Shown here: piece after piece, positions 11,646 to 23,154 of the stretch
Layout of the letters: the number at the start of each line of letters is the position of its first letter
Position numbering within the stretch: the stretch's first letter is position 1
NCBI GenBank assembly: GCA_963693315.1
Contig: OY856187.1
Span: forward strand, 391,369,269 to 391,433,268
From: Diogma glabrata
Taxonomy: Eukaryota; Arthropoda; Insecta; Diptera; Cylindrotomidae
DNA length: 64,000 nucleotides
Reading direction: 5' to 3'
Position numbers and translations under genes: made by a program
The notes under the pieces: model-generated
Database searches by the model: none
Seen by the model: only the letters and a program-made list of their open reading frames with translations
Told to the model about the DNA's origin: nothing

Positions 11646-12080
11646 CTAGCCAAATTGAGTGGACATTTTTTCGTGAAGCATTGGTATTAAAATATATTGA
11701 TTTCTCTGAATATCTAATGGTAAACGACAATATTTTGAAATAATACTTGACACAGGAAAAGCTTCATCGTATTCTACTAACCTATTAACTACAATTATAT
11801 CTAGATCAATTTTAGAATTCATCGGTTTTTCAAAATATGACGAACAACTGTGAAATTTTTTACCTCGTACTATTTGGCAATTATTTACTGTTTCGAACTT
11901 TTCAATAAAAAACGGTATTTCTTCTCCCTGATAACGAATAGAACAAAAACTATCTTTAAAATTATTTTTAAATCTAAACGAATCATACTCATACGATTTA
12001 TACCTGTTACAATCTTCAAATTTTTCTATGTTATCTAAATTATTTTGTATGAATAAAATTGTTTTATCAAAGCAACCTTT
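11646..12080 (-). pseudogene. C-terminal remnant of an EnSpm/CACTA-like transposase
   Basis: A frame of about 145 codons, open from a stop at 12083-12081 to TAG at 11648-11646, without an early ATG. The translation starts with CFDKTILFIQNN. It ends DIIVVNRLVEYDEAF, then QYILIPMLHEKMSTQFG. This resembles the tail of the intact transposase at 40367-42346 (ITYKADFIETAEYM-like region, then KYIFFPILHTNNLH), including the final I-x-x-P-x-L-H pattern. It sits upstream of a DUF4806 gene on the same strand, exactly as in that element. The catalytic part is absent. Confidence 0.6.
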
Positions 12081-12837
12081 TCAAAATTTCATAATATGAG
12101 AATAAAATTATTTTTTGTTGTCATGGTTATACATGTTTGAAAAAATAACAAACTAACAAATAACAAATGCTACTTTACAGCCTCCGTAATATAAAATAAA
12201 AATGGCGTTACTTTTGTTGTCGCTAGACGTTACTTTTGCTGTCAGGCTAAAAAGTAAGACTTTAGCTAACTCCCTAGCGGCAGTAAAGTTAAACTTTACA
12301 GCCGTTTGCCGAAAAACATTTTTAGAATTTATTTTTTTACAGAACGTTTATTGACATTTAAAGAATACAAAATACAATAAAAATTTGAAACATTATAGGG
12401 TGGTGAAGTGGAGGCTAAACATAAAGGTGCGTCCTGGTTGATGTGGTTTCAGCCCTTGTAGTGGTGTCAAAGAAAAATGTTTTAAAAATTCTTCATTCGA
12501 AAAGATGTCGCAATGGTTCGACTCTTGGAAAAATAATTTCACAAAATGGCGACGGTTTGTAAAAAAATTGTTGTTCTACCTATAATTTTTGCAGTGGCGA
12601 AGCGTCTGTATAGACACACTAGACGGTGTCTACCCAAACACAATATAAATATGAAACTTTGTTTTTATATTGTTCGCATATTGTCAACTTAATACTATTT
12701 TGTCAAATGCTAAAATAAAATCATTAAGTTTTAATAGAATAATTAGAACAAAAACAATTCAGCTATGTTTCGGAAACTTCAATACAAACGTTTCCCAGCA
12801 AACAAACAAACAAAACTCTTTTTCTCACACTAGGTAG
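12081..12837. other. Non-coding AT-rich DNA with short direct repeats
   Basis: GTTACTTTTGTTGTC / GTTACTTTTGCTGTC near 12208-12242 is a small direct repeat. A stretch of about 50 bp around 12108-12150 (TTGTTGTCATGGTTATACA, then TTTGAAAAAATAACAA) recurs at 13086-13132. No gene seen. Confidence 0.45.
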
Positions 12838-12962
12838 ACGTTTTAAAATATGACTACTTATTCTACAGTAATAAAAACTGAATTTGAAAATTATTTAGTT
12901 TGGGTTTGTGCGATGGGTATGTGCGATATTACAGAAGAATAAGTAGTCATATTTTAAAACGT
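12838..12962. repeat. 27-bp perfect inverted repeat, 65-bp spacer
   Basis: ACGTTTTAAAATATGACTAC (start of the arm, 12838) is matched by GTAGTCATATTTTAAAACGT (end of the other arm, 12962). The arms pair over 27 bp without mismatch. A partial third copy (GTAGAATATGTAGTCAT) follows at about 12974, then a small hairpin CCCGCTACGCGGG at 13005-13017. Confidence 0.8.
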
Positions 12963-13902
12963 TATTATGTACTGTAGAATATGTAGTCATCCTTTAAAAA
13001 ACTCCCCGCTACGCGGGTCGTTTTTCTAAACAGATTGCGTGCGATAAAATCGTCGATTATGAAACTAGTTTCTTAATATATTAATTTTGTTGTTGTCAAA
13101 GTTATACGATTTGTTTGAAAAAAATAACAAGTATTTTTTTGGGTCAAAGAACTCTTGTTCAAAATATTTCATCGTAATGTACTATAATTGAATCGGTCAT
13201 TTCAAAAACCTCTTAAGTCACATTTTTTTCCAACATGCTTTTTTTGCAGAAAATGGTTCCTTAAAGGGAGATGCGTATTCTGGGTAAAAACCACGTAAGC
13301 CGATAGCGATAGCATTCCTGCACTCCTGCGTAGGACGAGAGGAACTGCAGGTACGGACCCATGACACTAGTCCTCTTTTCGGATTCGAAGGTTTAGATTC
13401 TTTGAGGATTCGTATTATATATGAATTATACATGAATTATATACGTATTATACTATTATATATGAATTAACTCATAATTAAGAATGATGGAGAATATGAC
13501 TATGTACCATAAAGATTTTAAAACATGACAAATTAATACATGTAAAATGTTAATAAGATTATTTTTAAGCGTAATTCTCAATAATTTATATATATAAAAT
13601 TGAAAGTATGTATGTTTGTCGTTTATACATTAATAAACCATGCATCCGATCATCATGAAACTTTAGGAAGTTGTTGTGTACACTTGCGCATAGGTAACAG
13701 GCAATTTTTGTTTTGAATGGAACCCCAGGGCCATTATAATTATCTTAAGGGGTTCTGCCTAAATGTTGATAGTAATTTAATTTGATTTTTCTTTTAATAT
13801 CGTTTTATACGGTTAGATTCCTTTGATCAATTTTTTTTGTTGAACATAATTTAATGCAATTGAAAAATGAAAGTATAATCTGAAACAATTACATTTGTAT
13901 AT

Positions 13903-14505
13903 GGGCTATTATTTTGAAAACGTACATCGAAAAAAAAAACAACTATTTTTTAAAAATCTGAAATTTTGATATTTTGTTGGTATTGACGAAAGGAAAAAAG
14001 TGATTTCTGCTTTTATTTTTTGTGTACTCTGAATCGGAGTTATGTGCAGTTGAATTTTGAGGCTTTTTCACGTAGTTTTTGGTAATGGTGGCAATGTTTT
14101 GTGAATAGGTGCCACAAATTTCATCCGACTTACGTATATTTTTGCAAGTAAAAAGGAAAATAATTGAATAATTGAAATAAGTAAGTTTAATATTAATAAC
14201 TTTTCTCTTTTCCGCTAGGCGGCGCGTAAAACCTTGGTTTACATCAAAGCTCATATCTCAAAAAGTAGGCTTTTTTTTTTTTGTTTTTCACAAATTTTAA
14301 AGTAAACATATGCAGCTATAAACTTGAGAAATAAAAAGTCAGCAATTCAATATGGATTTTTTCTTACGATTTTTTAAAGTTTGGTATATGAAAAATTCAC
14401 ATGTGTTTTTTTATTAAGCTAATAATCCTGTACTTAATGTGGATCTAATAAATTAAACATTTCATATTTTAAAAACCTGCAATAAATTTGAACCATTTTT
14501 TGTGT
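13903..14505. repeat. Left terminal inverted repeat of the 600-bp-TIR transposon
   Basis: Inverted counterpart of 28362-28963, with a few percent of differences by eye. It contains a frame of about 100 codons (13943-14254, minus; MSFDVNQGFTRRLAEKRKV) that stays open in both arms. I treat this as unproven, because two recently duplicated arms share open frames by descent. Confidence 0.88.
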
Positions 14506-14751
14506 ATTTCTGATTGAGAAACAGGTTTTTATTCAGAATAAGAATTGGAGATCCCAATGATCAAAGATTTTGTTATAATTTCAACATCACCAACACTATC
14601 ATTAGAAAAAAACATTAAAAAATATTTTTCCTATAAACATTATAATTTAATCAATATTATAAATAAATGCATTAAAAAATTAATTTATATATTTTTTTTG
14701 CCTTTAAATTGAAATATTTATGATCATCAGAAAAAGAAAACATTTTGGCAA

Positions 14752-15777
14752 TTATTTTATCGGGTGTAGTGTTATCCGGTAAAAAACAGTGGAATTCTTG
14801 AGTTCTTTGTTTTCTTCCAAGAACATTTCGTAGATGTCGGTGAGGGTCCATAACACCAACCGCTTTGATTTCCTAATTTTTGTCGGTCCTTCTGTAATAG
14901 TAACAACATCTTTAAGGCCAGGCATTGTTCTACTAATTTCCTCTGATAAGAAGTATGTTTGAATTTGTTTTACTATATTTTGTGACAAACTGTGCACTTG
15001 TTTGCTTTGAGGCCAACTGTAAGGACCTACTGTTGCCAACAGATCCATGGGGAATTCTACCAGTCGTATTGATGCATTAAATTCATCCTGGATACGTTGA
15101 TTTGACCAAAATTTACGTGGTAGAGTTGTCAACAAAAACACTTGTTTTGATTTACAGCTGGCATCTTTAAACTCTTTTTTAAGGTTCATAAGCCATGATG
15201 TATATTCACATTCCTCGTTTGGTGATAACACTTTAACTGAATCTACTTGAAATATTCTTTGACTTATTGCCGATGTGACACTTGCAATTTTTTTATAACT
15301 TCCTGTTCTAATATGATTTTGTTTGTTAGGAGATTCGGCTAACCTTCCAAGAACATTGTTAATATCTTCTAAAATGTCATTAAGTAGTTCAGGAACTGGT
15401 GGAGATATAGTATCAACCGAAACTGGTGATGGATCTAAAGATGCTGGAGGTATTTGAATATTTTCGTTCGTTGGAACATTTTCAACATCCTGATTTATAG
15501 AAATAATTTCACTATCGATAGTTTCCGAACATGAAAGCTGCTGTATAGAAAATATTAGTTGCATATGAATTTTTATTCATTTTAATAAAATAATTAAATT
15601 TACCTTATTTTTATAGATATAAGTGCGACATGTTTCACATATAAACTGGTCATCACGCAAAGTAAAATTTAGGGTCGCAGCTTTTTGAATAACAGCTGGT
15701 GTGACCAGTTCCACATTTTTTGATGTCCGCTGATGATTTTTGAGACCGTACAAGTTACAGCACAATTTGAAAGGCAT
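14752..15777 (-). CDS. Truncated transposase-like protein, zinc-finger N-terminus, two exons
   Basis: Exon 1, 15777-15604 (58 codons): MPFKLCCNLYGLK, then ICETCRTYIYKNK, a Cys pair arrangement like the N-terminal zinc fingers of several insect transposases. A 63-nt intron (GT at 15603, AG at 15542-15541) keeps the frame into exon 2, 15540-14752 (263 codons). Exon 2 has an acidic/proline linker, then a region with FLSEEISRTMPGLKDVV and KSKRLVLWTLTDIYEMF. These resemble the SR-x-PG-x-KD and KR-L-L boxes of a widespread uncharacterised insect transposon protein that normally continues into a catalytic domain. Here the frame stops directly after that region (TLHPIK), so the catalytic part is missing. 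It is the only gene of the enclosing transposon and is probably a non-autonomous remnant. Confidence 0.55.
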
Positions 15778-16151
15778 TTCTATTATTATCTTTTCTAAAC
15801 GTTATGTCTTCTAAATATTTTGGAATATAATTGATTATAAGGCAATCCAATCAATATATATATACCCTTGAAATAGTTTTGACATAGGTGGAATCAGGTA
15901 AAATTAGGTAGGTACAATTTAATATATTTTGATTGGATGCAAGTATAATTTGGTCAAAAACCGTTTGTGGGCGTCATTAGAAATTTTAAATGTTAAAATT
16001 ATGAGCCTCTAATGAAATTTTAGCTAGTAAAAAGGGGCTGAATAGACATTTTTTAAAATGAATAAACATTTTACACACCCTTTTAATAATTTAAATTCCT
16101 TTATTTTACCACTTAACTTAAATTAATTTTTAATAAGTTTTTAACCATTTA

Positions 16152-16436
16152 TGTTGTGGACTGTATTATTTTTATTATGCTGGTTCTGTTTCCTTCGTTT
16201 AACTTTTTATTAAACGTTTTAATAAAAGAAATTTAAAATTTTTAAATTCTTAACAAAAGTTTATTACGATGTTTCGTTCCAAAAGTATAGAAGAGAATAC
16301 AATAAAATACCAAAATAACAATCAGCAAACTAAAAGTAGGAAATGTTTACTTAGATTAAAAAAGTTAGAATTCAAATTCAAAAATTAAAATGTACAAAAA
16401 CACTTCCACTCTCATATTCCATTCCAAATGTTAACA
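16152..16436 (-). repeat. BEL/Pao 3' LTR
   Basis: In coding orientation it starts TGTTAACATTTGG and ends AGTCCACAACA. The gag-pol stop codon lies inside it, at its first bases. A polypurine tract, AAGGGGGT, lies just outside at 16444-16451. Confidence 0.93.
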
Positions 16437-19400
16437 TAACTGACCCCCTTGAAAGAGTCAGCTTTCAAAGTTAAATAAAAGTTCGAAATAAAATTAAATA
16501 TCGATTGGCAGCCTGCACACTTTTGAAATTGAACGCTTAAAATTCTTTTTAAACAAGCAATGAATGCTTCGGTCGTTAAATCTCGTACTACTTCCAAATG
16601 AATTGCCTTGGTGCAAAGACATACACTGTTATGTTCTTTGTAGTTCCGTTTGAGAATATTATAAAACCGAAGAACATATGCAATGACACGAGTTAGTTTT
16701 TCAAGTGACTCATACTTAGAAAATAGATCACTTGCAAAGTTTGTTGTTGTTGAAGCTAGCATTGTTTGTTGTGTGGTTTTCAATTCAAATAATTGAGGGT
16801 CGATATCGTTAAGTGTCGCGTTTAAGCTTGACGAAATATGGTTGTTTGATTGTAGAATATCAGGACCATTCCACCAAAGTGTGTAGTTTTGAAGTTCGTG
16901 GGGCATTGTGCCACGTGAAACAATGTCAGCTGGATTATCAGATGTTGCAATATGACTCCAATTGAAGTTTGTTGTCAACTCTTGAATTTCGTTAACGCGA
17001 TTCGCTACAAAAATTTTTAGTTTGTGAGGTGGAGTACTAATCCAACGCAAAGTTATAGTTGAATCAGACCATAGCGTAACGCAGTCAAAGTTTAAATTTA
17101 ATGCTCGAATTACTGCATCTGTTAGTTTTGACAGTAATAAGGCCGCGCAAAGTTCTAGTCGAGGTAAGGATAGTGTTTTCAAAGGAGCTACTTTGCTTTT
17201 GCTACAAAGCAACCGAACTGAGATGTTTCCGTTTGAATCAATTGTTTTTATGTAAATACATGCTCCATATGCCTTTTGAGATGCATCACTAAATCCGTGA
17301 AGTTCCTTTCGAATAATTACGTTTGATGATGTATGTCCCATTACGTTTCGACTAAGTTGAATTTGTGACATAGAAATTAAAGCTTCTCGGTATTCTATCC
17401 AGATTTGTTGTATCTCTTCCGGTACAAAATCGTCCCAATCAAGTTCAGCTAACCACAACGATTGTACGATTAATTTTCCTTTAATAACAATAGGAGAGAG
17501 AAATCCAAGAGGATCGTAAAGCTTAGCGACTTCGGAAACAATAGTTCGTTTCGTTAATTGTTTGTCACTGTTGACATCTGGTGGTATAAAAGTAAAAAAG
17601 TCTTCTTCGGGTTGCCAAAGTAAACCTAAAGCTTTGATACAGTTTCCGTTGCTGAATTCGTTACGTTTCAGTTCTTCACGATTCTGAAGAGGAATGTTTT
17701 CTAAAAGACGTTTGTCGTTCGAGCACCATTTGTGCAATTTGAATCCTCCACGATTCAATAATTCGATTAAATCCTGCTGTAATGATTCCGCTTCTTCAAT
17801 AGTGTTCGTTCCTGTAATTAAATCATCAACGTAAAAATCGTTTAATACGACTTTTGATGCAATCGGAAAATGTTCGCTTTCATCATTTGCTAACTGGTTA
17901 AGCACACGGGTAGCTAGATACGGTGCAGAAGCGGTACCGTATGTTACCGTTGTTAGCTCATACGTTTGAATCGGTTCGTTTAAGTTTTCACGCCATAATA
18001 TACGTTGAAGTCGAGTTTGATTTTCGTTAATTTGTACCTGTCGATACATTTTACAAATATCTCCTGACATAGCGAATTTGTGTAGTCGAAATCTTAACAT
18101 AATTTTAAATAAATCATCTTGTACGTTTGGTCCTACCAGCATCATTTCGTTCAGAGATTTTAATGAAGTTGTTTTTGCTGATGCGTCAAAGACAACGCGT
18201 AGTTTTGTTGATGAGCTGGAGGGTCTTAAAACCGCGTGATGTGGCATGTAGTACGAAGGTACCTGTTTCTCTTCAATGTTAGGATCGATAAGTTTCATAT
18301 GATTCAGTTCATGGTACTCGTTTATGAAATCTACGTATGATTTTTTCAATTTTACGTTCGAGTTCAATTTATTTTCCAAATAGTTAAAACGTTTCATTGC
18401 CATTTGTTTTGAATTACCAATTTGATCTATATTTTCACGAAGTGGTAAAGACACCGTATATCGCCCGTTCGGATTTCGAGAAACTGTTTGTACGAAATGA
18501 GCTTCACATTTCTTTTCTTCGTCGGAAAATAATTTTTTGGACGGAATGTTTTCAATTTCCCAGAATTTTTTGATCATTTGTTCGATATTGTCATTGTTTT
18601 TTAATACCGGTTTTGTTTCGAAAAGAGCAAAGTTTTGTTCCAATTTTCCAAATACTACCCAACCGAAGTACGACTCTTGAACCATTGGGAGATGTCGACC
18701 TAGTTCTATTCGATTCGGTAGTAAAATTGTTGGAAACAGTTCAGCTCCTATTAGGATATCAATTGGTGTCGCTACGTTAAATAAAGGATCTGCAAGTTTG
18801 ATGTGGTTTGGAATTATCCACCGGGAAATATCAAAAGTGTTGTACGGTAGTCTTTCCGAGATTTTGTTCGCAATGAAAAGTTCAAGTTTCACTGAGAATT
18901 TTTGATAGCTGGAATGGATTATGGTTGTGACGCTTTGTGATACTGATGACTGTGCATCGTTTAATCCGCTTATTGTTAAATAATTGTTGTTGCGGAAATT
19001 AAAGTTTAGTTTTTTCGCAAAAGATTCGCTAACAAAGTTCGTTTGACTGCCCGAGTCCAGCAAGGCTCGACATTCAATGAGTTTACCGTTACAATCTTCA
19101 ATTCGTACCATCGCTGTTGGTAGAATTGTCGATTTTTCAAAAGTTGAAACGTTTGACAGATATGTATTTGTTATATTTAAACTACAATTTTCTGTGTTAT
19201 GACCCGATGTTCCGGGTATCGATTGAGGTTGTTGATTAGTGTTCGAATGTTGACCTGGCGTTCCAGGTGTTGCTCGTGGTTGTTTATTAACATTCGTTTC
19301 GTTATTTTGAGTTGTTGTATGATCAAAGTGTAAAAGTGTGTGATGTCGACGACGACAAATTTTACAACCGCTTGATTTGCAATCGGAAAGTTTATGATAC

Positions 19401-20646
19401 GGATTTAAACAGTTAGTACAAGCATTCATAGCTTGTACTTTGTCAAATCGTTCTTGAGGCGTAAATCCGTTGAACGTTGGACAATAGAAAAATGGATGTT
19501 TGTAATTACCACAGAAGTCACACTTTGCGTTATTACTTCGATTCACATCTGATTTGTTGGCAAAAAACGAGGAGCTTTGTTTCACGTAAGTTTTGTTAAC
19601 AGGCGTTTTTTGGAATGATTTCGAATTACTGTCGAATTGTTTAGGTACTACAGCTGTTGACGGTTTGGTACCATTTTCTTCGACTTGGCGAAGAACACGA
19701 CATTTTTTTTCTAAAAATTCAATGAAGTCGTTCCAAATTGGTTGTTCATTGCGTTCGATGTTCTCTTCCCATTCACCACGAGTCTTAGCGTCAAGTTTTC
19801 GAGTTATTAACTTTAGTATGATCAGCTGTGATAAACTATCGATATCATGACCGCATACACTCAATGACGAAATATGGGAAATGCAGCCGATTAGAAGTTT
19901 TCGAAGTTCGGATTCTTTTCGTTTTGTTACGGGTTCAAGATCGATGATTGCTTCAATATGCTTATCAACAATTATTCGAGGATCATCGTAGTTTTTTAAT
20001 AAAGTTTGCCACGCTTTAAGATATCCTGCATTTGTTAACGTAATGTGGCCGATTAAAGCTAGAGCATTACCACGTAGTTTATCAAGAAGATATGTATGTT
20101 TTAAAACGTCATCAAGAGCGTTGTTATTATGAATAACAGCTAGATATGTGTCACGAAAGGTGATCCATTTTGTTGGATCGCTACCGTCAAAATATGGAAT
20201 TTTTATTTCAGGTAGTTTAATCGAGTGTGGTTTAATAACAGTTTTATGACATGATATGTTATTGTAATTTTCGTTAACGTCATTGTGGTCGTTTTCATTA
20301 TCAGGTTCATCACTATGATGGGATAAAGAGCTTTTGTCGTTTCAAGAGTGTCAAAAGCTGTCAAAAGTTCACCATTTAAATTATGGAATCGGTTTTCGAA
20401 TTCTTCAAATGCGTCTGTAAATTGACTGATTTCAGTTTCTGACACTAACTCGATTAGAGATTGGACAAGTTTATTAAAATTATCCAAAGCTTTTTCAAGA
20501 GATGTTATTCTGCTTCGCAATTCATGAAGGGATGGAGTGTTATATTTCATATATTTTTCAATGAGAGTGAATTTTGTCTTTAGCAAACCGAATTTCTTTT
20601 TAAATTCAGAAATTGCTTCGGCAGAAGTGGTAGATTTTAAAGACAT
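16412..20646 (-). pseudogene. BEL/Pao gag-pol polyprotein, frameshifted and with integrase deletion
   Basis: Gag begins at the ATG at 20646 (MSLKSTTSAEAISEF, coiled coil). After TLETTK (near 20330-20340) the frame must shift by one base; the other frame then runs unbroken to 16412. Downstream come the DUF1759 motif (KLPEIKIPYFDG), two zinc-binding clusters (CDFCGNYKHPFFYC; CTNC, then CKICRRRHH), protease (ALLDSGSQTNF), RT (SGDICKMYRQV and FYVDD, near 18064 and 17830), and RNase H (GFSDASQKAYG, LPRLELCAA, WSDSTITLRW). The integrase then jumps from VLRFYNILKRNY directly to CTKAIHLEVVRDLTTEAF. The HHCC finger and first catalytic Asp are missing, and the rest is lost after about 20 more residues. 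With near-identical LTRs, this defective copy was probably mobilised by proteins from another copy. Confidence 0.92.
16437..16456 (-). other. BEL polypurine tract
   Basis: On the coding strand AAGGGGGTCAGTTA directly precedes the 3' LTR (TGTTAACA), the place where plus-strand DNA synthesis is primed. Confidence 0.65.
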
Positions 20647-20900
20647 TGTTTTTTAAGAATTTTATACGTTCAGAAATTCAAATTTCAATTAAGTATTGAA
20701 ATTATTTAAATTGTGAAAAAATATACAAATGCCAAATCTTAATTTGAATTATCGAATACGCTATTGAATTATATGGAATATGAAAATTAGAAATGGTTTT
20801 GTACTTACAGTATTGTGATAACTAATTTGAAATTCCCGAGAAGTTAAAAATTAAACACCATTGCAAAATGTTGAATGTTCCAAAAATGCTTGTTGAGTGA

Positions 20901-21145
20901 TGTTATGATAACACCAATGTTATCATGTTGTCAATGTTATATGTACCAATGTTACTTGATAGTTTAATCCAAAAAATGATGTAATTTATTAATACTTGCT
21001 TGCTTGATAGCTCAATCCAAAGTGATTTTATTTATCCTCTCAATAATCCAATACAATAATAAAAATACTTAAATCTAGTACAATAGAAAAATCTACTACA
21101 TATTAATAATATATTAATGAAATGATGTAAGGGTGCTTCATAACA
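20901..21145 (-). repeat. Gypsy 3' LTR
   Basis: 245 bp with TG-CA ends. It contains a clustered repeat of CCAATGTTATCATG / CAATGTTATATG / CCAATGTTACTTG near its outer end. Confidence 0.96.
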
Positions 21146-21160
21146 TCCCTTACCCCTTAT
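21146..21160 (-). other. Gypsy polypurine tract
   Basis: AAGGGGTAAGGGA on the coding strand abuts the 3' LTR. Confidence 0.85.
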
Positions 21161-21507
21161 AATAATTTTTTTTTTGATTAGAGAAAAAAATTATTTAGTA
21201 ATAATTTATTATGATTGCATTACAGAATATCATTTTTGATTTTAATTCAATGTAAATATTTAATTTTTTGATTAAGCTAATACTTATTATAATAAATGAT
21301 TAAACAAATCTTGAATAAAAATTAGATTTCTTTAACTAAGTGTACCATTTTTAAATTAAAAATTCTTTGAAGAATTACTTTAATGTGTTAATTATAATAA
21401 TATTTTTGTTTGAAACCTAAATAAAGACGGTAATTAATTGAACTTGACAAAAAGTCATTACAAATTTATTTTATATTTTTTTTTCAAATTCTTTTGTTTA
21501 TATTTTC

Positions 21508-23154
21508 TTAACTATGAAAGTGTTTGAGTCGATTATTATGTATAGTTTTATTTGAATTTCCTATTTTGATAACAGTAGTTTCATCTGAAAAAATATCTAG
21601 AACTTTGTATGGACCCAGCCAAATAGGAGATAATTTACCTTTACGGTTTTCGTTTTTTAGAAGTACTAAATCTCCTGAATCAAATTTCACTGAGTTAGTT
21701 ACTTGATCATAATTTGCTTTTGACGATTCTTTAGATGAAATTATATTTTCTTTTGCAATTTTATGAGAAACTTGCATGCGGTACGCAAGCTCTTTAACAT
21801 AGTCGTCATAATTGTAAACTGGATCGGGATGTTTATTAAAAGTATGTGGAATAAGTGGTTTATGACCAAAAACTAATTCAAATGGCATAAATTTCGTAAT
21901 TGTATGCGGAGTGGTATTATAGCAAAACATTGCAAATGGAATCCAAGAATCCCAGTTGTGTGGATCCTCTATTGTATAATTGCGAAGATACGTAGCTAAA
22001 CACAAATGGCTTTTCTCTAATGCACCATTAGTTTGTGGGTGATATGGTGATGTTCTTAATTTTTTTGTTTTCAACATTTTTGAAACGTTTGTGAAAAGTT
22101 TACTTAAAAAATTACTACCTTGGTCCGTTAGAATAGAAGCAGGTGCACCAAATATGCAAACAAAATTTTCAACGAATACACGAGCAATGGTCTCCGCTTC
22201 TTGATCAGGTAATGGAATTGCGATACTATATTTCGTTAGGTCGTCTTGCATAGTTAGAATGTAATTGTTATTTTTAATAGTTGTAGGCTTGATTGGCCCA
22301 ACGATATCTAGAGCAACCCTCTCAAACGGTTTTGAAGATGTTGAGGTAATCGCCATCGGCATTTTAGATAATTGACCTGATTTGTTTTTTTGACATTTGG
22401 CACAACGCTTAATATATTCTTTTATCTTAGCAAACATATTTGAAAATTTAAAATAACTTTTCATTCTATTAAATGTTCTACTAACACCCTGGTGTCCTCC
22501 TAAAGGACTATCGTGAAATTGAGAAATAGCTGAAGTAATGTCATTATCGTTTGAAAGTTCTACAACTTTTGAATTAGCAGAACTTTGAAATGCACTTTTA
22601 GATAAATCGATGTCCGAGGAACTGCTCGATTCAGATAACGGTTCTAAAATATTTTCATTAGCTCGAGATCTTGTTACTACATTTACTGAATTATGTTCAA
22701 TACTTATTCTGCTTAAAGCATCTGCAGTGTAATTATATTTTCCCGGCATATGACGAATATCGAATGTGTAGTCTTCAAGTTTTAAACGCCACCTCATAAG
22801 TCGAGAACTTGGGTTTTTTATATTCCACAACCATAGTAATGGCTTGTGATCTGTGAAAACAACAAACTTACGACCAAAAAGATAAGGTCGAAATTGATTG
22901 ATACCCCAAACTATTGCCAACAGCTCTTTCTCTACTGCCGAATAATTTTTTTCAGCAGAGTTAACTGTACGACTCGCGTATGCTATAGGCAATTCGTTTT
23001 CATCATAACTTTGAGTAAGAACTGAACCTAAAGCAATATCACTTGCATCGCAAGTTACATGGAATTCATTTGAATAATTTGGATATTGCAGAATCGGAGA
23101 TGACACAAGTGAACTTTGAAGGTGACGAAAAGACTCGTCACAAAAAGCTCCCAT
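21508..23154 (-). CDS. Gypsy Pol, second part: RNase H and integrase
   Basis: RNase H lies at residues 30-150 (D36 in VTCDASD, the AVEKELLAIVW helix, D102 in FTDHKPLLW). The integrase zinc finger is HDSPLGGH (214-221) with C251 and C254. The integrase core has D283 in ALDIVGP, D344 in LTDQGSNF and E380 in TNGALEKS, with 35 residues between the last two. A chromodomain-free C-terminal region follows (DLVLLKNENRKGKLSPIWLGPYKV). All catalytic residues are present. This frame is one base out of register with the RT frame upstream, at a run of five T (coding strand, 23142-23146), so the ATG at 23154 is not a natural start. Either a one-base deletion in the T run or an assembly error is likely, since the LTRs are identical. 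Confidence 0.95.
   Translation of the reverse strand: MGAFCDESFRHLQSSLVSSPILQYPNYSNEFHVTCDASDIALGSVLTQSYDENELPIAYASRTVNSAEKNYSAVEKELLAIVWGINQFRPYLFGRKFVVFTDHKPLLWLWNIKNPSSRLMRWRLKLEDYTFDIRHMPGKYNYTADALSRISIEHNSVNVVTRSRANENILEPLSESSSSSDIDLSKSAFQSSANSKVVELSNDNDITSAISQFHDSPLGGHQGVSRTFNRMKSYFKFSNMFAKIKEYIKRCAKCQKNKSGQLSKMPMAITSTSSKPFERVALDIVGPIKPTTIKNNNYILTMQDDLTKYSIAIPLPDQEAETIARVFVENFVCIFGAPASILTDQGSNFLSKLFTNVSKMLKTKKLRTSPYHPQTNGALEKSHLCLATYLRNYTIEDPHNWDSWIPFAMFCYNTTPHTITKFMPFELVFGHKPLIPHTFNKHPDPVYNYDDYVKELAYRMQVSHKIAKENIISSKESSKANYDQVTNSVKFDSGDLVLLKNENRKGKLSPIWLGPYKVLDIFSDETTVIKIGNSNKTIHNNRLKHFHS

Noticed and set aside
12794..12803. CCCAGCAAAC, same 10-mer as at 8764, as a possible right terminus of the decayed DUF4806 element
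   Set aside because: It is in direct, not inverted, orientation, so it cannot be the partner TIR.
13005..13017. CCCGCTACGCGGG hairpin as a Helitron 3' end
   Set aside because: No CTRR terminus at the right distance on either strand.
17101..17292. Plus-strand frames inside BEL, Gypsy and EnSpm coding regions (for example 19593-19850, 23839-24102, 42218-42442)
   Set aside because: They are antisense shadows of well-supported minus-strand genes.
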